Assembly (NCBI GenBank): GCA_026770615.1
Contig: MU631614.1
Coordinates: forward strand, 71,231-81,442
From: Pavlovales sp. CCMP2436
Lineage: Eukaryota; Haptophyta; Pavlovophyceae; Pavlovales
Direction: 5' to 3'
DNA length: 10,212 nucleotides
The notes under the pieces are model-generated. The model searched no databases, had not been told where the DNA came from, and saw nothing but the letters and a program-made list of their open reading frames with translations. This document shows, one piece after another, positions 5,969 to 10,212 of this stretch (within the stretch, counting starts at the first letter, position 1; every line of letters begins with the position of its first letter). The translations under genes were made by a program, and so were the position numbers.

Positions 5969-6658
5969 TGATAGGGATTCAAGCTGGCGTCTGACTGTTC
6001 TGAATGTCGTGCTGGTCTGAGCGCTGCGTCGATTAATCGACGCGTCATATTTGGAGGTCACTTTCTCGTCATTTCTGAACAAATCATATAGCAGCAATCA
6101 ACCTTGTTTCAGTTTTGTTTGAGTTTCGTCGGCCCGCGAGGTACACAGCTGCCGGAAGGGACGGGACTATCCGAGCGCCCGGGCGCTGTCCGACCCTTGG
6201 TCCGGCTGTCTCATATTTATTATAAAAGAAAGACTGAATCGTGTCAGTTCGTAACTCTCCAGTAGCAATAACAACTTTCCAGCCATAGCCCAAGCGAGCG
6301 CCAAGCTTGGACGCTCCACCCACGCAGGGCTACACGTTTGTGAAGCGAGCAGCGCGACCACGCTAGCTCGACATGGCCCTTCCAGGACCGCAAGAGGTGC
6401 GCAACTGCGTTTCTTTGGCAGTTGTCCGGATTCGGCCCCATCAATGGTCCAGTCTAGATTGAAAAAGTGGCAATTATTTTTTTGACGACCTTTCAAATGG
6501 AACACTTTTTAGGTGCGCTTGACTCCTTTCGACCGCTCGACGATGGCTTTCCGGATCAGCAGCTAACTCGAAAGTGCCGGATTTCGAAAAAACACAATTT
6601 TATTACTTGACCCCGCCACACTTTTAAAATAAGTCTTGTCTCAATTGTATTTGCGCAA
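5969..6658. other. Intergenic, nothing recognised
   Basis: Mixed composition without shared repeats from elsewhere in the window. Frames on both strands over 6170-6505 are open for 60-110 codons but have no splice-site logic or known motif. Confidence 0.35.
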
Positions 6659-6660
6659 TA

Positions 6661-7225
6661 CAGGGGGTCGCGGGCAATAAGAAGCCGTACCGTTAAGAAG
6701 CTGAGCCTCGTTTTTTCTTTTTTACCCAAAGAAGCCGAGCCTGCTCGAAAGCCAGCTCCTTATAGTAAATAAGAAGATGAGGGAAGGGTCGGGGTGGGGG
6801 GAGGGGGGGAGGGTCCGGGGGGTCCCCCTTCGAGCCGAAAGAAAATTGATTTTCGGAAGCTAATTGAGCAATTTTCGTTGGTTACGTGCACCAAATTACA
6901 TCAGCAGCGTATGGAGCCGGACAGCCGCGCGCCTTTCTGATCACGCCTTCGACGTGCGTCATAGCGCGCGACAGGTGTGCGCGCGACCGCGTGCGACGGG
7001 TGTGCGCGCGACCGCGTGCCTGCCGAACGCGCGGCGTCGGCGTTATGTACTGTGACTTATGTTCAAGCCCACTTTAATAAAATATTTTAATTAATATTTG
7101 GGGCGCCGAAGGCTTTAAGAAGGGCGCCGAAAGCTTAAGAAGCTGAGCCTGCTGATCCGTCGATCCGAAGAAGCAGCTCAGCCTCAAGCTCAAAATTCGC
7201 CCTTCGTATTGCCCGCGATCCCCTG
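6661..7225. mobile_element. Expanded 565-bp member of the same MITE family, copy 3
   Basis: Ends CAGGGGGTCGCGGGCAATAA (6661) and inverted CAGGGGATCGCGGGCAATAC (7225), flanked by TA (6659-6660, 7226-7227). The outer arms contain AAGAAGCTGAGCCT modules in several copies (6698, 7137). The interior holds a G-rich tract (6786-6823) and a GC-rich stretch with GTGTGCGCGCGACCGCGTGC twice, 25 bases apart (6975, 7000). It ends about 290 bases before the Josephin start codon and may lie in its 5' flank. It contains short open frames but no recognisable transposase. Confidence 0.78.
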
Positions 7226-7227
7226 TA

Positions 7228-7517
7228 ACTCATACTTCCATGTACACAGGACTGACGTCGTCGACGATTGCACGGCTACCTTTGGCGGGCGCGCAGGCTT
7301 GCTGCGCGCAGCTGTGTTGATCAGCCGCCGTTCCACCAGCATGATTGCCTCCTTGCCCTGCAACGGACGGTCGCAGAGTACACGGCGTGTCGCAGGCGTA
7401 CTGGTGAAACTTAAGTGTCAGTGGTTCAACAGGAAAGGTTCACCAGGATCTCCCGCTACCGCCGTCGAGATCGCACTCGCGCTTTCGACAGCGGCGCTTC
7501 TCCCGTCGCAGCCCGGC
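7228..7517. other. GC-rich flank upstream of the Josephin start
   Basis: Open in several frames. The Josephin exon 1 frame stays open upstream to 7209, and a minus-strand frame (LCDRPLQGKEAIMLVERRL at about 7381-7325) also looks protein-like. A pyrimidine-rich CTTCTCCCGTCGCAG ends at 7512 and could be an acceptor for an earlier exon. I cannot choose between 5' UTR, extra coding sequence and an antisense fragment. Confidence 0.35.
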
Positions 7518-7640
7518 ATGGTGGTCACCTCGCTGAAGGACCTAGAGGGCAAGGGCGCGCCCTCCTCTAGCAGGATAGCCGCCGCAATCGACGGCGAGAA
7601 GCTCCCAACCGACTTCATGGGCATCTACCACGAGAAGCAG
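7518..7640 (+). other. Josephin exon 1
   Basis: Ends ..TACCACGAGAAGCAG|GTACCC, encoding YHEKQ, phase 0. The preceding frame (MVVTSLKDLEGKGAPSSSRI and on) is open and GC-rich and may be a genuine leader or 5' UTR. Confidence 0.85.
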
Positions 7641-10212
7641 GTACCCGCCGTTGGCTCCCACTGTTCAAAGGAAAGGATTTCTGATTAGGACGTCTGTCCC
7701 CGGAGATGGTCTCCCGGACATGTCCAGGACCACTCCCCGAGCACACAGATACCGCACCCCCATGAGCCTGGTAACCCAGAGAGTCTGCGGGGCCAAACCG
7801 ACTTAACCAAAGGGTGAGGAGAGAGAAAACCGTCTATTTTACCCATACCCTCGACCGTACCGCGCATGTCGCCGGTGCGCGCGCCCGATGACAAACGCAC
7901 GCCTCGCCGCGACGCGCGTATCAATCCTGGAGGGCTGATGCACCGACGTTGGCGAGCAGCGTTCGCCCCGCCGGCCGCCGTTGGGCATTTGACTCCAACC
8001 TTGCAGGCGGCCCGAACTGTATTTGCAGATGACCCTCTTGGGGCGCGAGGGCCGAGGCAGCTAGGCCGGCCGTAACACCCTGTACAGCACGTGGCCTCGC
8101 CGCCCCAGAAGCATTTTTGGACGAGTCGAGCTATTCCTTGACGTATTTTTGAGCGGCATCCCAAGGCGGGCGGCGAGGATTTTGCGGCCGAGAATGCGGC
8201 ACATTATGCCGCACGATGGAGGAGTCTGGCAAAGGTGTCACAGCTCCACATGCCCGAGCGGATGAAGCAGGATGCGTCCGCTCAGCGAGCCTCGTCGAGT
8301 TGGCCTCGCCTTTGTTGTAGCGCCGGTAGCACGGCCGCGCTCGGCACCTGCAATTTTCCAACCTGTACCCTCGACCCCGCGCGCTCCCTGTTTTATTTGT
8401 GAATACGTTTTTATTTTCCTAGAGAGGTACACATGTCCCATTAGCCTCATTTATAGGGACTGTATCCGTGTGTTCTGCAAAGGTCCCTTGCTACGCCCGT
8501 AACTTGCCACGCGGCGCCTCAACGCACGAGCCGGGTCCGTTGGCCCAGCTCGCCGAAGAACACGACAGGAGTCGCAGTCGTGGCATGATGCCGCGTAGGC
8601 CCACCTCATGGGCGATCACGGGCTGAGCCTGCTCACACTCTGGAATTGCCTGACTGCTGCCGCCTGTCTTCCTATTTAGTGAGTCGTAGTAAAAAAAAAA
8701 CATTTGAGGGAGAGGAGAGTTCCTGGCCCCTTTAGGTAGGTATTTTGGCTTTCTAGTTTGTAAAAAAAAGAACATTTGAGGGAGAGGAGAGTTCCTGGCC
8801 CCTTTAGGTAGGTAACTTGGCTTTCTAGTTTGTAAGTTATTAACCAAGGAACCTCGAACTCGGGAGAGTAGAGATCCTGTCTTCCTATGGAACTTGGGAG
8901 AGGAGAGTTCCTGTCTTCCTACTAAGTAAGTTGGAGTAACTTCCGAGTCTTCACGTGCCGTTGGCCCCTTAAGGCGGGAACCCTTTAATTCATTCGGTTT
9001 ATAATTTATTCAGATCGAGTCCTCTCATCGTCGTGTGTTAAGAACGACGTCACTTTCGCAAGTGAATCCGCCGTTCCAGCAGGTCTTCAGCTGCGCCTGT
9101 GCTTCATGACCACCACTGAAAAATGTACGTCGTTTTTTATCTTATTCAGATCGGGAGCCTGTGCGCAGTGCATGCGCTGAACAAAAGCACCTCCCCCCCA
9201 CCTTGTCTAACCATATTATTTATCTACTTTATTTTTATTTCTATTTTTAATAGATCGGCAGCTTGTGCGCTGTGCACGCGCTGAACAATCTGCTCCAGGC
9301 GAAGCTGCTCGATGAGGTAGCCCTTGCGGAGGTGAGTGTGCTTGGAGGTTGGGGAGGGGGGGGGTCGGGGGGAGGGGGGGTTCAGTTTAATCTTGAATGT
9401 GCGTGTAAATATCTTTAAAATTGAATATAAGCGAAGCTGCTCGCGGAGGTAAACAACTGATTTCATTTGTTATTATAATTATGTGTATTTTGTGGAGGTA
9501 TGTGTGTGTGTGTGTAACTATATCTAGATTAGATGAGGTAGCCCTCGCGGAGGTGTAAATCAAATAAAAAAATCTGGTAAGGACGTCTGTCCCCGAAAGA
9601 GGTCTCCCGGACGTGAGTCTAGGACCATCCCCGAGCACACAGATACCGCCCCCCCCTGAGCCTGGTTACTCAGAGAGCCCCTGGTATGTGTAGAGAGCAA
9701 TAAATACGTCCTGCCCCGGGCAAATACGCCTCAAGCGGCGCCATCCCCCCCTTTTAAGACTACGATTTACTCAAAAAAGACTGTGGGTTGCAGTCGGTCA
9801 AATCCAGAGGGCAAGCGCGTGGACGCCCAGGCAAATTGCCTAGGCGTCCACGCGCAAGTGCGCCCCCCCCTTTTAGCTGTTCTAGGTGGCGCACATATAG
9901 AATTCGTTAAAAGTGAGATCGCCCCCGCTTAGGTGTGTAAATTAAGTGCTAACGAGATTCACTGCTCCGGACTCAGCGGCCAAAGCCACGCAAAAGAGAT
10001 GAATCAAAGTCGAGTAGATATCCTGAAAAATGTACGTCCCCTGACAGGTCTTTCTCCCCCCCCCCCCCCCCCCCCCCTCACACACATAAACCCAGGTGGC
10101 GCATGGCTTTTTTCTTCTTCTTCTTTACACCCTTTTTCCCTTATTTTATTTAGGTGGCGCACGGCTTCGACGCCCAGGAACGCAACGCAATGCCAGCTAG
10201 AGCCCCAACCCC
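7518..10212 (+). CDS. Josephin-domain deubiquitinase, ataxin-3 type (N-terminal part; runs off window)
   Basis: Three exons (7518-7640, 9254-9331, 10154 to window end) join in phase 0. The spliced product reads MGIYHEKQ | IGSLCAVHALNNLLQ..DEVALAE | VAHGFDAQERNAM. In human ataxin-3 the same region reads FHEKQ, GSLCAQH, LNNLLQ, then AHQLDEEERMRM. The Cys of GSLCAVH (9266-9268) is the catalytic nucleophile of this cysteine protease family, which cleaves ubiquitin chains in cytosol and nucleus. The His/Asn part of the triad lies beyond the window. The GSLC..LNNLLQ and AH-D-ER spacing favours ataxin-3 over Josephin-1/2. The start is uncertain: ATG 7518 gives a 33-residue leader before MGIYHEKQ, and ATG 7617 matches the family's usual start. 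The few residues after ERNAM diverge and may precede another splice site. Confidence 0.9.
7688..7784 (+). repeat. R1-related repeat, Josephin intron 1
   Basis: GGACGTCTGTCCCCG, GGTCTCCCGGAC, CCCCGAGCACACAGATACCG and GAGCCTGGTAACCCAGAGAG are shared with 9581-9680. GAGCACACAGATACC and the GGTCTCC..GGAC core link it to R1. It starts 48 bases after the exon 1 donor. Confidence 0.7.
7791..7815 (-). repeat. R2 fragment in Josephin intron 1, inverted
   Basis: GGGGCCAAACCGACTTAACC then AAAGGGTG is the reverse complement of CACCCTTTGGTTAAGTCGAT..TTGGCCCC in R2 copy 1, with one missing base. It abuts an R1-family copy. Confidence 0.6.
7817..8460. other. GC-rich island inside Josephin intron 1
   Basis: The family alignment needs no residues between exons 1 and 2, yet 7866-8075 and 8142-8402 are open on the plus strand with protein-like composition (for example EDFAAENAAHYAARWRSLAK and QLHMPERMKQDA in the latter). 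They might be captured gene fragments or chance frames. No motif is recognised. Confidence 0.3.
8462..8488 (+). repeat. R1 terminal fragment
   Basis: GTATCCGTGTGTTCTGCAAA then GGTCCC matches the 2063-2089 end of R1 copy 1 with two differences, then similarity stops. It lies inside Josephin intron 1. Confidence 0.6.
8691..8836 (+). repeat. 72-bp tandem duplication with A-rich joint
   Basis: CATTTGAGGGAGAGGAGAGT starts at 8701 and 8773, 72 bases apart. Units are near identical to TTTCTAGTTTGTAA, with A runs before each. Two degraded versions of GGGAGAGGAGAGTTCCTG follow at about 8861 and 8890. Confidence 0.9.
8957..8998 (+). repeat. R2 fragment in Josephin intron 1
   Basis: TTGGCCCCTTAAGGCGGG followed by AACCCTTTAATTCATTCGGT resembles TTTGGCCCATTTAGGTGGGC, ACCCTTTGGTTAAGTCGATT of R2 copy 1. 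Short and diverged. It directly precedes the first echo acceptor of Josephin exon 2. Confidence 0.45.
9014..9023 (+). repeat. Echo of Josephin exon 2 5' edge (shortest)
   Basis: TTTATTCAG|ATCGAGTCCT resembles the second echo's TTATTCAG|ATCGGGAGCCT. Short, so on its own it could be chance. Confidence 0.45.
9150..9182 (+). repeat. Echo of Josephin exon 2 5' edge (33 bases)
   Basis: After acceptor CTTATTCAG it repeats the first 11 codons of exon 2 (IGSLCAVHALN). Four bases differ from 9254-9286 and all are synonymous (GGG/GGC, CTG/TTG, GCA/GCT, CAT/CAC). Similarity stops abruptly at 9182. Confidence 0.92.
9254..9331 (+). other. Josephin exon 2 with catalytic Cys
   Basis: 26 codons between acceptor TTTTTAATAG|ATC and donor GCGGAG|GTGAGT. 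It encodes IGSLCAVHALNNLLQ followed by AKLLDEVALAE. Family alignment across the exon 1 and exon 3 junctions is gap-free, so no exon is missing here. Confidence 0.93.
9349..9380 (+). other. G-rich tract at the start of Josephin intron 2
   Basis: Runs of G (GGGGAGGGGGGGGG, CGGGGGGAGGGGGGG) right after the donor could form a G-quadruplex in the transcript. Confidence 0.55.
9431..9448 (+). repeat. Echo of Josephin exon 2 3' edge, internally deleted
   Basis: GCGAAGCTGCTCGCGGAG|GTAAAC equals 9299-9331 with exactly 15 bases (five codons) removed. It keeps frame and ends in a GT donor. Confidence 0.8.
9532..9552 (+). repeat. Echo of Josephin exon 2 3' edge (21 bases)
   Basis: Last seven codons of exon 2 (DEVALAE), with one synonymous change (CTC for CTT), followed by GT (GAG|GTGTAA). 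Confidence 0.88.
9581..9680 (+). repeat. R1-related repeat, Josephin intron 2
   Basis: Second copy of the 7688-7784 repeat, roughly 85-90% alike by eye. It lies 28 bases after an echo of exon 2 whose donor reads GAG|GTGTAAAT; GTGTAAAT also occurs near the terminus of R1 copy 1, so the element may begin at that donor. Confidence 0.7.
9815..9855. repeat. 41-bp near-perfect palindrome
   Basis: Arms GCGCGTGGACGCCCAGGCAA and TTGCCTAGGCGTCCACGCGC pair at 19 of 20 positions around a single A. Its GACGCCCAGG also occurs in Josephin exon 3 (10169-10178). It lies in intron 2. Confidence 0.9.
9886..9894 (+). repeat. Echo of Josephin exon 3 5' edge (9 bases)
   Basis: TTCTAG|GTGGCGCAC, then divergence. 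The acceptor-like context and the second echo support it despite its short length. Confidence 0.6.
10056..10077 (+). repeat. C22 homopolymer
   Basis: 22 consecutive C in intron 2, preceded by TGACAGGTCTTTCT, which resembles the R1 core, and followed by TCACACACATAAACCCAG. Length is likely variable and prone to sequencing error. Confidence 0.85.
10096..10109 (+). repeat. Echo of Josephin exon 3 5' edge (14 bases)
   Basis: AAACCCAG|GTGGCGCATGGCTT repeats the exon 3 start with one synonymous change (CAT/CAC), then becomes a pyrimidine tract. The CACACATAAACCCAG before it resembles the R1 end used as acceptor at 3190. Confidence 0.75.
10154..10212 (+). other. Josephin exon 3 (partial)
   Basis: Acceptor TTATTTAG|GTGGCGCAC after a long pyrimidine tract (10107-10151). 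It encodes VAHGFDAQERNAMPARAPT to the window edge. Confidence 0.85.

Overview
The window looks like nuclear DNA of a unicellular eukaryote, most likely a GC-rich, intron-rich alga or other protist. I cannot name the lineage. The reasons are two genes that only become readable after removing GT..AG introns, exons much richer in GC than introns, and dense short mobile elements with TA target sites, tandem satellites and homopolymer tracts. There is no operon, ribosome binding site or long intact ORF of bacterial type.

Left third (about 29-3435, minus strand): a seven- or eight-exon gene beginning with a signal peptide. Joining the predicted exons keeps phase at every junction. The product reads as a secreted or ER-lumen glycosyltransferase domain of the PLOD (procollagen lysyl hydroxylase) type, with a DxxD metal-site motif, an SAE/WFP block, an NGG block and an acidic NDQ block in family order. 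Its introns hold a 155-bp TA-flanked MITE, a 143-bp inverted-repeat element inside a 24-bp direct duplication, two copies of a ~115-bp element (called R1 here) and inverted copies of a ~140-bp element (R2).

Middle (about 3436-7500): intergenic between two divergent genes. It holds a 188-bp tandem array (3620-4346), a ~660-bp terminal-inverted-repeat element (4453-5111), a 31-bp-arm hairpin (5239-5313), a probable decayed coding fragment (5641-5791) and two more members of the MITE family (5812-5966 and 6661-7225).

Right part (7518 to the window end, plus strand): the N-terminal part of a Josephin-domain deubiquitinase of ataxin-3 type in three exons. The HEKQ / GSLCAVHALNNLLQ / ERNAM motifs include the catalytic cysteine. 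Intron 1 (1.6 kb) is packed with repeats.

The most unusual observation is shared by both genes. Introns contain partial copies ('echoes') of the exon edge they adjoin, each echo carrying its own AG or GT splice dinucleotide. Echoes of exon 5' edges tend to get longer towards the true exon. In the Josephin gene all six base differences between echoes and exon are synonymous. Together with elements whose ends coincide with splice sites in either orientation, this suggests repeated insertion of intron-forming mobile elements that duplicate long stretches of exon at the splice junction.
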